NCBI RefSeq assembly: GCF_021440085.1
Contig: NZ_JAKCPW010000003.1
Location: forward strand, 434,001 to 498,000
Direction: 5' to 3'
Length of the DNA stretch: 64,000 nt
Source: Dyadobacter sp. CY261
GTDB lineage: Bacteria > Bacteroidota > Bacteroidia > Cytophagales > Spirosomataceae
The first letter of the stretch is position 1. Each line of letters starts with the position of its first letter. The notes beneath the pieces are model-generated. The model worked only from the letters and a program-made list of their open reading frames with translations, did not search any database and had not been told where the DNA came from. The position numbers were made by a program, and so were the translations under genes. This document shows positions 37,764-46,013 of the stretch, piece by piece.

Positions 37764-38231
37764 ATGCTGGTAGCCCGCATCGTTCACAAGCTATATGCCA
37801 ACACCTTATTCGCATCAGGCATGCGCGGGCGATGGAACAGTACGGGTAACAAGGTCATTTACACATCCGAATCAATTCCCCTCGCGTTTATGGAAAACAT
37901 GGTGCGAAGGCAGGGTGTCGGATTCAATACCGATTTCAAAATCATGCTCATTCAGATACCTGACGACGTGCTCATCGAGTCCGTCGCGATGACTAGCCTT
38001 GAAACCGGATGGCGTGATCCCAACGATTACTCGCAATGCCAGCCGCTAGGTGACAAGTGGTTCAATGCTGGTAAATCGCCTGTATTGAAAGTCCCTTCGG
38101 CCGTGATGCCGGAAGCATTCAACTATGTGATTAATACCAGCCACCCCGATTACGCACGGGTGGAATTGTTGGCCGTCACCGACCTGGTTCCGGATGCGCG
38201 GATTGAAGAGATTTTGAAAAAATACTCCTGA
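37764..38231 (+). CDS. RES-domain toxin
   Basis: 155 residues starting 2 bp after the antitoxin stop. It has the RES family order: Arg in MRGRWNSTGNKVIYTS, Ser/Glu in YTSESIPLAFMENM, and the C-terminal LGDKWFNAGKSPVLKVPSAV ... NYVINTSHPDYARV. RES toxins degrade NAD+ (or ADP-ribosylate a target) and stop growth; the linked Xre protein neutralises them. Length and key residues look intact, so the pair is probably active. Convergent with the DUF1801 gene. Confidence 0.92.
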   Translation: MLVARIVHKLYANTLFASGMRGRWNSTGNKVIYTSESIPLAFMENMVRRQGVGFNTDFKIMLIQIPDDVLIESVAMTSLETGWRDPNDYSQCQPLGDKWFNAGKSPVLKVPSAVMPEAFNYVINTSHPDYARVELLAVTDLVPDARIEEILKKYS

Positions 38232-38253
38232 AAATCACCGTTACCCCCTTACT

Positions 38254-38625
38254 CTATTTCTTTGCCGCCATTTGATTTTCTGCCACGCGCAGTTTGGTAA
38301 TTTTTTTGATCAAGTCCAGCGGCATCGGCTTGCTTAATGGGAAATGTACCGAACTCTTTGTGCCATTGTACGCCTCAAGTTCTGTTGAAAGTGCTTCAAA
38401 GATCTTTTCAGTGACCGGATAAAGTGCCACATGCTTCTTCCATCCTGCGAAATAGATGAGATAGGCCCCGTTCAGGTTGAACGTCGGCATATCATAGGAA
38501 ATCACCTCTTCGGCATCGGGAGCCACTTGCCTGATCGTCGCGCGGATTTCTTGTAATACCCCCCGGACTTCTTCCGGAAAGCCTGCAATGTATTCATCGA
38601 TTGAACTGGGTTTTATCGCAGCCAT
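38254..38625 (-). CDS. DUF1801-family protein
   Basis: 123 residues, cytoplasmic. The pattern SSIDEYIAGFPEEVRGVLQE, EVISYDMPTFNLNG, LIYFAGWKKHVALYP and SVHFPLSKPMPLDLIKKITK is the DUF1801 (YdhG-like) domain over its whole length. The fold resembles frataxin-like and iron-chaperone proteins; function is not established for this one. A minus-strand -7 box TATCTTTG lies at 38750-38757, giving a leader of about 120 nt. Confidence 0.88.
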   Translation of the reverse strand: MAAIKPSSIDEYIAGFPEEVRGVLQEIRATIRQVAPDAEEVISYDMPTFNLNGAYLIYFAGWKKHVALYPVTEKIFEALSTELEAYNGTKSSVHFPLSKPMPLDLIKKITKLRVAENQMAAKK

Positions 38626-38749
38626 ATTAGTTTTGTCGAATGGAGTTATAAGTTAGTAAAATTCCAGATTTTCTCCGACAGCCTGGTATCGCCGCCAGCT
38701 ACGCAATAAACAAGCAGACTACTCAATTGACTGGTAGAGAATGCATTTG

Positions 38750-38757
38750 CAAAGATA
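38750..38757 (-). promoter_or_regulatory. -7 box facing the DUF1801 gene
   Basis: TATCTTTG on the minus strand is an exact TAnnTTTG match. It overlaps by 2 bp the plus-strand box at 38756-38763, making a back-to-back promoter. Confidence 0.35.
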
Positions 38758-38763
38758 GTTTTG
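38756..38763 (+). promoter_or_regulatory. -7 box facing the decayed T9SS gene
   Basis: TAGTTTTG, an exact TAnnTTTG match, 27 bp before the ATG at 38791. The promoter of the broken gene therefore appears intact. Confidence 0.35.
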
Positions 38764-38790
38764 TGTCATCATTCTATATCCTAAATCACT

Positions 38791-39323
38791 ATGAGATGGA
38801 TTCTATTTATTTCGACACTCATTGCATGGCTGTCTAGTAATATGGCCTCAGTGTCCTGTTGTGGTTACTTAACAGCTATTTTGAAGTACAAAAATCATCC
38901 GGTGGCATTCGTTTCACAACCATTACGAAAATCGAAGGGTCGGGTACGGTTTACGGGCAGAAGACCTACGATGCAGTGGATATATCGCCTTACGAACATA
39001 CCTATTTCCGCCTTAAACAAGTCGATTACGATGGGACATTTAGCCTCTTTCTTATTATTTACGTTCAGCAGGCTGATCATGCCGGGTTTGCATTGTATGC
39101 CAATCCGGCGAGCGATGTGCTTTATTTATCGGGTGACAAGCGTCACGGCGATCTGCATATCTCGATTTTTGATCATAGTGGCCGCATTGCTTTACAGCAA
39201 ACGCCCCCTCAGCAGGATCATATCAATTTGAAAATTGGCTCACTCTTGCCCGGAACTTACGTCATCCGGATAGCGAGACCTTTTTCGATGTCGTTATGGT
39301 CGTCTAGGTTTGTAAAGCGATGA
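38791..39323 (+). pseudogene. Remnant of a type IX secretion cargo protein (frameshift plus probable large internal deletion)
   Basis: One frame starts with ATG at 38791 and gives a good signal peptide (MRWILFISTLIAWLSSNMAS). Another frame, open from 38841 to 39323, encodes the end of a T9SS cargo: SYFEVQKSSGGIRFTTITKI, YFRLKQVDYDGTFS, then the type A sorting domain (ALYANPASDVLYLSG, ISIFDHSGRIALQ, LLPGTYVIRIA). In intact genes these blocks sit far behind the signal peptide; here only about 50-70 nt separate them and the frames differ. I infer that the middle of the gene was deleted and the remainder shifted. No start codon other than TTG opens the second frame. Confidence 0.7.
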
Positions 39324-39456
39324 ATGTTCGTGTAAGTATCCGGCACCATCAATCGCGACTATTAGCTTTTCGGGGTTATATTGCTACGGAAATAGCCGCG
39401 CCGGAAATATAAGTGTAGACCGTTGACCACCGGCCTGCGCAGAATGCATCACTTTC

Positions 39457-41171
39457 ATGTCTAAAACCAAACTATCCCTGCTTGCATTAGCCGTGCTGAC
39501 CAGCTTCGGCCTTGTCGCATTGAACACCGGAAATGATCCGGGAACACCGAAGGCTGCCAAACGCCCGAACATTGTCGTGATCCTGGCCGATGATATGGGT
39601 TATTCGGATATGGGTTGTTACGGAGGTGAGGTCCGGACACCAAACCTCGACTTTCTGGCACAGAACGGCTTGCGCTACCGGCAGTTTTACAACACTTCAC
39701 GTTGCTGTCCTACGCGCGCATCGCTGCTCACAGGCCTGTATAACCAGCAGGCGGGCATTGGCAAAATGACTGAAGCGGAGAACCAGCCGGGTTATCAGGG
39801 CCATATTACTGAAAATACCGTGACATTGGCCGAAGTGCTTAAAACGGCCGGGTACCGGACCGGCATGGTGGGCAAATGGCACGTTTCCAACACACTTACC
39901 CAAAAGAACGCACAAGACCAACTTGCATGGCTGAACCATCAGAAAGATTTCGGGCCCTTTTCGCCTATTGAACAATATCCGACAAGCCGGGGCTTCGACA
40001 GGTTTTTCGGGACAATATGGGGGGTGGTGGATTTTTTCGATCCATTCAGTCTCGTAAATGGGAAGGAACCTGTGAAAAGTGTCCCAAAAGACTATTACCA
40101 CACCGACGCCATTAATGACACGACCGTGGCGTACATCAGCGAATACGCGAAATCGGAGAAACCATTTTTTCTTTACGTGGCGCAAAATGCTCCGCACTGG
40201 CCGTTACAAGCGAAGCCGGAAGATATAGAAAAGTACAAAGACACTTACAAAGGCGGCTGGGAGGCAATCCGCAAAAGGCGTTATGAAAGGATGGTCAAAT
40301 GGGATTGATCGACCCGAAAACCACAAAACTACCCGAAACACCCGCGAGTGCCCCGAAATGGGAGGACAATCCCGACCGTGAGTGGGACGCGATGGCGATG
40401 GCCGTCCACGCTGCGATGATCGATCGGATGGACCAAGGCATCGGACGGATCATCCATGCTTTGAAACAAACCGGTGAACTGGACAATACGTTAATCCTCT
40501 TTCTGACTGACAATGGAGCCAGCCCCGAAAACTGCGCAAAATATGGCCCGGGCTTCGACCGCCCCAGCGAGACACGCGATGGACAGAAAATAGTTTATGC
40601 TACAGAAAAACAGGTAATGCCGGGACCACAAACCAGCTACGCGTCCATTGGTGCGCGCTGGGCCAGCGTTGCAAACACGCCCTACCGCTATGCCAAGGCC
40701 GAGTCATTCGAAGGCGGGGTCAACACGCCGATGATCGCTTTTTGGCCAAAAGGCATTACGGCTAAAAAAGGAGGTTTCAGCGACCATACCGGCCATGTGA
40801 TGGATTTGATGGCGACATTCTGCGAGCTTTCGGGTGCGGTATATCCAAAGCAGTTCAACAACAAGCCTATTAAACCGACAACCGGTGCGAGCATTGTCAC
40901 TTCTTTTGGCAACAACCCTTCAAAAGGCCATCCTATGCTCTTCAATGAGCATTTCGGGGCACGCTATGCCAGACAAGGCAACTGGAAACTGGTCTCCCCG
41001 GCCTCAGACTCGGCCTGGCAGTTATATGATCTTTCGACCGACCGCTCTGAAACGACAAACCTCGCTGAACAGCATTCCGATAAAGTTAAACGCCTGGCAA
41101 GTCTTTGGCACGAATGGGCCAATACCCACCAGGTATTCCCGAAACCGGGCAAACCGGCCTCGTCGAAATGA
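39457..41171 (+). pseudogene. Arylsulfatase split by a one-base deletion
   Basis: The first part (39457-40308, 283 codons) has a signal peptide and the sulfatase core: metal ligands in NIVVILADDMGYSDMG, and the formylglycine site C83-C-P-T-R in SRCCPTRASLLTG. It ends MVKWD-stop. The second part (40299-41171) continues the same protein in another frame: MGLIDPKTTKLP ... MDQGIGRIIHALKQTG, LFLTDNGAS, EGGVNTPMIAFWPKG, and the C-terminal subdomain. The family reads '...ERMVKMGLID...' here, so adding one A to the AAA at 40297-40299 restores the frame. It is otherwise full length (about 570 residues) with no other damage. It may be a real recent mutation or a homopolymer sequencing error. Confidence 0.85.
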
Positions 41172-41216
41172 GCTTTTAACGCCCTAAACTGCCGCCAGCG
41201 TTGGTCAACGCCGAAC

Positions 41217-41891
41217 TCAAAGCACCAGCTTATACCCTCTTCCCCGGATATTAATAATCTGAACCTTAGAATCTTCCCGGAGGTAGCGACGGAGTTTGGT
41301 GATGAATACGTCGAGGCTGCGACCATTAAAGAAGGAATCGTCGCCCCAGAGTTCGGTCAGGATTTCGCTGCGGCCGAGTACCTGGTTCCGTTGCTGGTAG
41401 AGCCTTCGGAGCAGCTCGGCTTCGCGATGCGATAATGTAACTTCACGGTCTTCGACGGTGAGCTTTTGTTTCGCGGGGTCGAACAAGTAACGGCCTATTT
41501 TCAAGGTTCCGTTCGTATTAGCCAGCGACGCTCCGGCACGGAGGAGCGCATTGATCCGCACGATCAGTTCGTCGAGGCTGAATGGCTTTTTGAGGTAATC
41601 GTTTCCACCCAGTTCGAACCCCCGCACGACGTCGGCTGTTTGCGAACGCGCCGTCAGGAACATGATCGGAACATTTGGGTCTTCACGGCGAATATGTTCG
41701 GCCATGGTGAATCCATCCATATCGGGCATCATGATATCGGCCACGACAATATCGGGCTGATGTCGGCGAAACTGTTGGAGCCCCTCTACACCATTATCAG
41801 CATAAAGCACTTCAAACCCTCTGAAAATCAGGCTATCTTTCACGATCATTCCCAGCGCAGTTTCGTCTTCGATCAATAATACCGTGGCCAT
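41217..41891 (-). CDS. OmpR/PhoB-family response regulator
   Basis: 224 residues: receiver domain (about 1-118; Glu8/Asp9, phospho-acceptor Asp52 in VVADIMMPDMDG, Lys in YLKKPFS) and winged-helix DNA-binding domain (about 130-224; VTLSHREAELLRRLYQQRNQ, LGRSEILTELWGDDSFFNGR, VFITKLRRYL, NIRGRGYKLVL). It follows the kinase gene with a 3-bp gap. OmpR-type regulators bind tandem sites of about 10-11 bp; such a repeat lies just upstream of the kinase gene and again upstream of the GLPGLI operon. Confidence 0.95.
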   Translation of the reverse strand: MATVLLIEDETALGMIVKDSLIFRGFEVLYADNGVEGLQQFRRHQPDIVVADIMMPDMDGFTMAEHIRREDPNVPIMFLTARSQTADVVRGFELGGNDYLKKPFSLDELIVRINALLRAGASLANTNGTLKIGRYLFDPAKQKLTVEDREVTLSHREAELLRRLYQQRNQVLGRSEILTELWGDDSFFNGRSLDVFITKLRRYLREDSKVQIINIRGRGYKLVL

Positions 41892-41894
41892 TTT

Positions 41895-43280
41895 TCAGAA
41901 TTTTAATACAAAAGCACTCCCCTTGCCCGGCTCGCTCGCCAGACTAATGCTCCCACCATGTTTTTCGACCACTTGCCGTACATAGGCAAGCCCCAAACCA
42001 AACCCTTTTACCTGATGCAAATCACCCGTTGGGACACGGAAAAAGCGATCGAAAACCGATGCCTGATACGTTTTTGGAATTCCAATACCATTATCGGTAA
42101 CAGTCAATTGCCAGCCCTCCGGTTCCTGCCGGAAATCGAACGAAATCGTTACACGTTCATAGGAGTATTTGATCGCATTGTCGATGAGGTTATTGAGCAC
42201 ATTGCCAAAATGCATCCTGTCTACCTGCACCGTGGTCCCAAATGGAATATGCATATTAAAAATCACGGTCTTGGCAGCTTTGATCCTGTGATTTGCCGCC
42301 AGGTCGCTCACCATTTCTGCCAGGCCGACCGGCTCCTTCTGGAATTCCAGTTCCTGCTTTTCTTCAACAGCCAGGTTCAACACTTTCTCAACGAGATCCG
42401 ACAGTCTTTGCAGGTTATTCTGCGAAATACGGAGATACTCCTCGCTTTTACGCGGATCATTCAAAGCGCCGAAATGCAGCATGGCGTCAACGGCTGCGGT
42501 TACCGTCGAAATCGGCGTTTTGAGCTCATGGGTCATGTTGTTGATGAAATCGTTCTTGATGTCGGAGAGCTTTTTCTGTCGGAGAATCGTCCGAAGCATG
42601 AATACGAAGCAGCAGGTGGTCAATAACAAAAGCATCATGGAACAGCCTAGCAGCCATCCCATTCGCCTCAGCAAATAAGGGACAGGCGTTTCGAAAGTAG
42701 CTTGCACGAACAAATGCCGGATAGGATTAATGGGCAGTGGCAGGGTTTTGAAACGGTCACCGCTTTGCTTTCTCAAACCGTTAAAAACGATCATGTTGTC
42801 AGACCCTGGTTCGGGAAGAATATATAGGGTATCAATCAAAAAAGCTGCGTCAATGTTTCTCCTCGACAATTCCGCCCGATAGGCAGCATAGATCTTCCGC
42901 AAATCCACCCGCTCGCCGTCCGTCCACTCTTGTACAACAAAGCGGGAAATGCGGCGAGCAAGCGTGTCGGCCGGCGCTACAACCGCGCTGTCATTGTTAA
43001 ATTTATAATAGAAACGCGATCCGGCACCGCTGGTACCCAACCGGCTCACCACCCGAATGCCTTTGTGGGGCTGCCCGGGGCTGCGCTTCCCGAGCAGCCT
43101 GCTTGCACTTTCAACCTGATGCTCTTCGATAACACCAAATAAAGCATCCTGCACGATATTACCGAACTGCTGACGGTTGAGCTCGTAAGTCGTCCAAAGC
43201 CAATATCCCTGAAATGCGTTGATAGCAACAATGCAGATAGTCATCAGCCAGAAAATCGAACGGATACGGCGGTTCATCAT
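41895..43280 (-). CDS. Membrane sensor histidine kinase (HisKA/HATPase_c)
   Basis: 461 residues: TM helix about 9-29, periplasmic sensor region about 30-205 with no recognised domain, TM helix about 210-232 (LLGCSMMLLLLTTCCFVFML), HisKA with NNMTHELKTPISTVTAAVDA, and the ATPase domain (NLIDNAIKYS N box; DNGIGIP, RFFRVPTGD and GFGLGLAYVRQVVEKHGG). Partner: the OmpR-type regulator 3 bp downstream. A -7 box TAGCTTTG ends 5 bp before the ATG, so the message may be almost leaderless. A 26-bp element at 43321-43346 sits upstream. Confidence 0.95.
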   Translation of the reverse strand: MMNRRIRSIFWLMTICIVAINAFQGYWLWTTYELNRQQFGNIVQDALFGVIEEHQVESASRLLGKRSPGQPHKGIRVVSRLGTSGAGSRFYYKFNNDSAVVAPADTLARRISRFVVQEWTDGERVDLRKIYAAYRAELSRRNIDAAFLIDTLYILPEPGSDNMIVFNGLRKQSGDRFKTLPLPINPIRHLFVQATFETPVPYLLRRMGWLLGCSMMLLLLTTCCFVFMLRTILRQKKLSDIKNDFINNMTHELKTPISTVTAAVDAMLHFGALNDPRKSEEYLRISQNNLQRLSDLVEKVLNLAVEEKQELEFQKEPVGLAEMVSDLAANHRIKAAKTVIFNMHIPFGTTVQVDRMHFGNVLNNLIDNAIKYSYERVTISFDFRQEPEGWQLTVTDNGIGIPKTYQASVFDRFFRVPTGDLHQVKGFGLGLAYVRQVVEKHGGSISLASEPGKGSAFVLKF

Positions 43281-43284
43281 ACCA

Positions 43285-43292
43285 CAAAGCTA
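43285..43292 (-). promoter_or_regulatory. -7 box of the two-component operon
   Basis: On the minus strand TAGCTTTG, an exact TAnnTTTG match, ends 4-5 nt before the kinase ATG (43280). The predicted transcription start is near 43281, giving a leaderless or very short-leader mRNA. Confidence 0.4.
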
Positions 43293-43320
43293 ACTTTCCG
43301 CACGGACGATTTCCGGCGGT

Positions 43321-43346
43321 TTAACACTATTTAACACTAAATAGCA
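43321..43346. promoter_or_regulatory. 26-bp operator-like element, copy 1 (upstream of kinase gene)
   Basis: The element starts TTAACACTAT and repeats TTAACACTAA directly after it, a 10-bp direct repeat; it also holds a perfect 7-4-7 inverted repeat CTATTTA-ACAC-TAAATAG (43327-43344). 24 of its 26 bases recur at 45153-45178. It lies 41-66 bp before the kinase ATG, in the 70-bp gap after the glycosyltransferase-like gene. It is a likely binding site for the linked OmpR-type regulator. Confidence 0.6.
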
Positions 43347-43350
43347 TTGA

Positions 43351-45006
43351 TTAATAAGCCGTTCTAGGTAAAAGAGAAATCGAGGGATTTTCCTTGCGAT
43401 GGAAGATCTTCACACCGTCCATATCCCGAATGAAGCGGTAATGTTTCCGCACATATTCACGGACTACCGGCACTTTATCGTGCGGTAAAAACAAGTGGCC
43501 TCGTTCCGAATAGTCCCTGATCATGGCTTCGACGAAGATTTTCGGTTTGTTTTCTTCCATATCTTCCAGGAAATCCTCGGTCCAGTTCGGAATGAGTGGC
43601 GATTTCATCGAAAAATGAAAAGTATGAACGTCGCGGTAACCCATTGGGCGTTGAGAGCTTACCAACAGGCCATCACGCCAGCCCCAGACCACCACAGGGT
43701 CGGTCGACCGCGAGTGCCGCATAATGTGTCCTACCACTTTTCGGTCAGTCTCGGATCGTCTGTCGTATGCAATGTCGGGATTGAGGTATTTCAAACTGAC
43801 TGCGGTTTGTAAAACGCTTCCCAGCAAAAGAAATCCCACCGCGTATTTCCGTATCGAAGGTTCAGCAATCGAAAGAAATAATGCGTTGAAAATCAACAGC
43901 GGAACAAACAGGAAAAGTTTATAGTGCTCAAAATTGTTGCCCGACTGCAACACCGCATATATGCTGAGCAAAAGCAACAAAAACGAGAACAGAAATGGCA
44001 ACCAGTTATTCGTGACCTCAAACCGCCATTTTTTAAAAGATAAAAGCGGCAAAGCAATGGCCAATGCAAAAAGCGTCAATGCGTAAATACCGGAACTGGT
44101 TGCATAGAAGAAAAAACGGATGATGCGGACAGGGTTGAACCGCTCGGCCATAGGCATGGATGAAAATTGCGTGGTGAATGAATAGTAAAAATAATTCCAG
44201 AAGTAATTATTCCAGAATACATCCACCTTCCCACGGAGACCATAAAATACATTCACCAGAACGGTCGGCAAAAGGCAACCCAGAAACAATGCAGCCATAT
44301 TCCGCCAATCTTTTCGCCGGGCCATGCTCAGCAACAAAAATGCCCCAGTGAGTAATCCCATGGGGGCATTTTGAAACTTGGCGTAAATGAGGCTTCCAAG
44401 CAATATACCCGTCGACGCGGCGACTACCGGACTTGTCCATCGCCTGTAAACATATAAAAAGAACAATGCGACGCCCGCCGTCACCAAAAAAATGCTGCTA
44501 TGCTCGGAGTTGTAGGCTGCGAAAATATGGCAGAAGGTAGCCAAAAAAAAGGCCAGGCTCGAAGTCACGACGAGACTGAGATTCCTGCCGGCGAACATTT
44601 TACATATCTGGTAGAGTAATAGAACCGTACCGGTCCAGAGAAGCAAACCGATAATTTCGGCACTACTGTAATTGACCGGCATTCCCACCCACGAACCGGC
44701 TAGTAATGGAAATACGGTGAGCGGCCGCGCATCGGTGTAATTGAGTAAAGTCCAAAGCTTGTCGGGGTAGTGATTGATAGCGATCACCGCGCTTAGCCAG
44801 GTGCTAGTGTCGATATCATACTCCTTTTCGCGCAAAAACGGCAGCCTGACGAGCCACACCATCAGAAGTATGATAGCAATAATCACTGTTACATTTTTTC
44901 CGGAAAGCTCACGGGTTGGGTTCCTGATATACCCCCTATAAATCCATAAACTCGACAGGAAAAAGATAATAAACAGAAATAATTTGAAGTAGAGGTTATA
45001 AACCAT
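43351..45006 (-). CDS. Polytopic membrane protein, GT-C glycosyltransferase-like
   Basis: 551 residues with about 11 hydrophobic segments spread from residue 5 to 420 and a soluble C-terminal part of about 130 residues. The first loop has RLPFLREKEYDIDTSTWLSA, with acidic residues where GT-C (GT39/PMT-like) enzymes carry their catalytic Asp/Glu, and the later motif HYPDKLWTLLNY resembles that group. The likely role is transfer of a sugar from a lipid-linked donor at the membrane. No other cell-envelope glycan gene is close. The assignment rests on topology and one loop, so it is tentative. Confidence 0.65.
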   Translation of the reverse strand: MVYNLYFKLFLFIIFFLSSLWIYRGYIRNPTRELSGKNVTVIIAIILLMVWLVRLPFLREKEYDIDTSTWLSAVIAINHYPDKLWTLLNYTDARPLTVFPLLAGSWVGMPVNYSSAEIIGLLLWTGTVLLLYQICKMFAGRNLSLVVTSSLAFFLATFCHIFAAYNSEHSSIFLVTAGVALFFLYVYRRWTSPVVAASTGILLGSLIYAKFQNAPMGLLTGAFLLLSMARRKDWRNMAALFLGCLLPTVLVNVFYGLRGKVDVFWNNYFWNYFYYSFTTQFSSMPMAERFNPVRIIRFFFYATSSGIYALTLFALAIALPLLSFKKWRFEVTNNWLPFLFSFLLLLLSIYAVLQSGNNFEHYKLFLFVPLLIFNALFLSIAEPSIRKYAVGFLLLGSVLQTAVSLKYLNPDIAYDRRSETDRKVVGHIMRHSRSTDPVVVWGWRDGLLVSSQRPMGYRDVHTFHFSMKSPLIPNWTEDFLEDMEENKPKIFVEAMIRDYSERGHLFLPHDKVPVVREYVRKHYRFIRDMDGVKIFHRKENPSISLLPRTAY

Positions 45007-45152
45007 TAGTAAACAGATGGTTGCTGAGTATAATATAGTTCAACCAATATACGCAACCTTCGGGCCAACACCTGATGGAATGCGATGTTTTTTAGTTTAC
45101 GGCCTGACGAAAGGACTTGGGCTGTGTTTTGAACTCTGCCGTGATCAGGGTC

Positions 45153-45178
45153 TTAACACTACTTAACATTAAATAGCA
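45153..45178. promoter_or_regulatory. 26-bp operator-like element, copy 2 (upstream of GLPGLI operon)
   Basis: Differs from copy 1 at two positions only (T to C at base 10, C to T at base 17), keeping the 10-bp direct repeat and a near-perfect inverted repeat CTACTTA-ACAT-TAAATAG. It lies 58-84 bp before the GLPGLI gene start. A weak -7 box GACCTTTG is at 45200-45207, placing the element about 43 bp before the predicted transcript start. Confidence 0.6.
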
Positions 45179-45236
45179 GTACCTTACAAACCGTCGACTG
45201 ACCTTTGATACGTCAAATCAAAACTCAGGCGACATT

Positions 45237-46013
45237 ATGAAAAAGCTTCTTTTAATCATCACGCTGCTCTTTGCGGCGAACTCCGACATCCTCGCACAAG
45301 CCTCCGGGCAAATCAATTACGAAGTCGTACGCAAGATCGACCAATCGAGATTACGCTTCATGGTCAACGGCGAGGAGGTAAAACAGGGCGATCCCAACTT
45401 CCCGACTGACGTTCCCGACACACGCACCATTGGGCAGAAAGTGCTGTTTGCCGGGAATTTTGTACGCGAAAACCGTGACGAAGAAAACATGATGAAAAGA
45501 GTGATGATGGAACCGGGCGGGGTCCCGCAAATGAGCAACGCCGGACGTCCATTTGAAGAATATCTGGTCACCGACATTGCGGCGCAAAAAATCCTGACGT
45601 TCGTGACCGTCGGCACAGAAAAAGAGGCCCGTACTTACAAAAGCGAAGCACCCATCGAACCGATCGGTGGATGGCAACTCACGCAGCAGACAAAGAAAAT
45701 TGCAGGGTATATATGCCAGAAAGCGATAGTCACCTATCACAACGAACCCTACACTGTGTGGTTTACGACCGAATTGCCGATCCGATACGCACCTGTCCCA
45801 GCCCTTACGCCGGAGAAAGGAGTTGCATTGCTCATCGAAGGCAGCCGTGAGCAATTCCGGGCAACGAAGGTGAGCCTGGGCAAGGTTGAAGCTGTATCGG
45901 TCATGCCGGACATCCAGGCCGAAACTGTAAAGCCAGAGGAACTGACAGATATCCGCCAGAAAGCAATGGCCGATTTTCACCAGAAAATGGGACCCGGTGG
46001 TGGAGGCATTTAA
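45237..46013 (+). CDS. GLPGLI-family exported protein
   Basis: 258 residues with a signal peptide (about 1-21, ending ILAQA). The family pattern is visible: SGQINYEVVRKID at the start, EEYLVTDIAAQKILTFVTVG, the central 'WQLTQQTKKIAGYICQKAIV' with TYHNEPYTVWFTTELPIRYAP, and a degenerate GLPGLI box (ALTPEKGVALLIEG). The family is confined to Bacteroidota, is often next to an outer-membrane barrel protein, and has no settled function. The C-terminus is Gly/Met-rich. The stop lies inside the start region of the barrel gene. Confidence 0.88.
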   Translation: MKKLLLIITLLFAANSDILAQASGQINYEVVRKIDQSRLRFMVNGEEVKQGDPNFPTDVPDTRTIGQKVLFAGNFVRENRDEENMMKRVMMEPGGVPQMSNAGRPFEEYLVTDIAAQKILTFVTVGTEKEARTYKSEAPIEPIGGWQLTQQTKKIAGYICQKAIVTYHNEPYTVWFTTELPIRYAPVPALTPEKGVALLIEGSREQFRATKVSLGKVEAVSVMPDIQAETVKPEELTDIRQKAMADFHQKMGPGGGGI

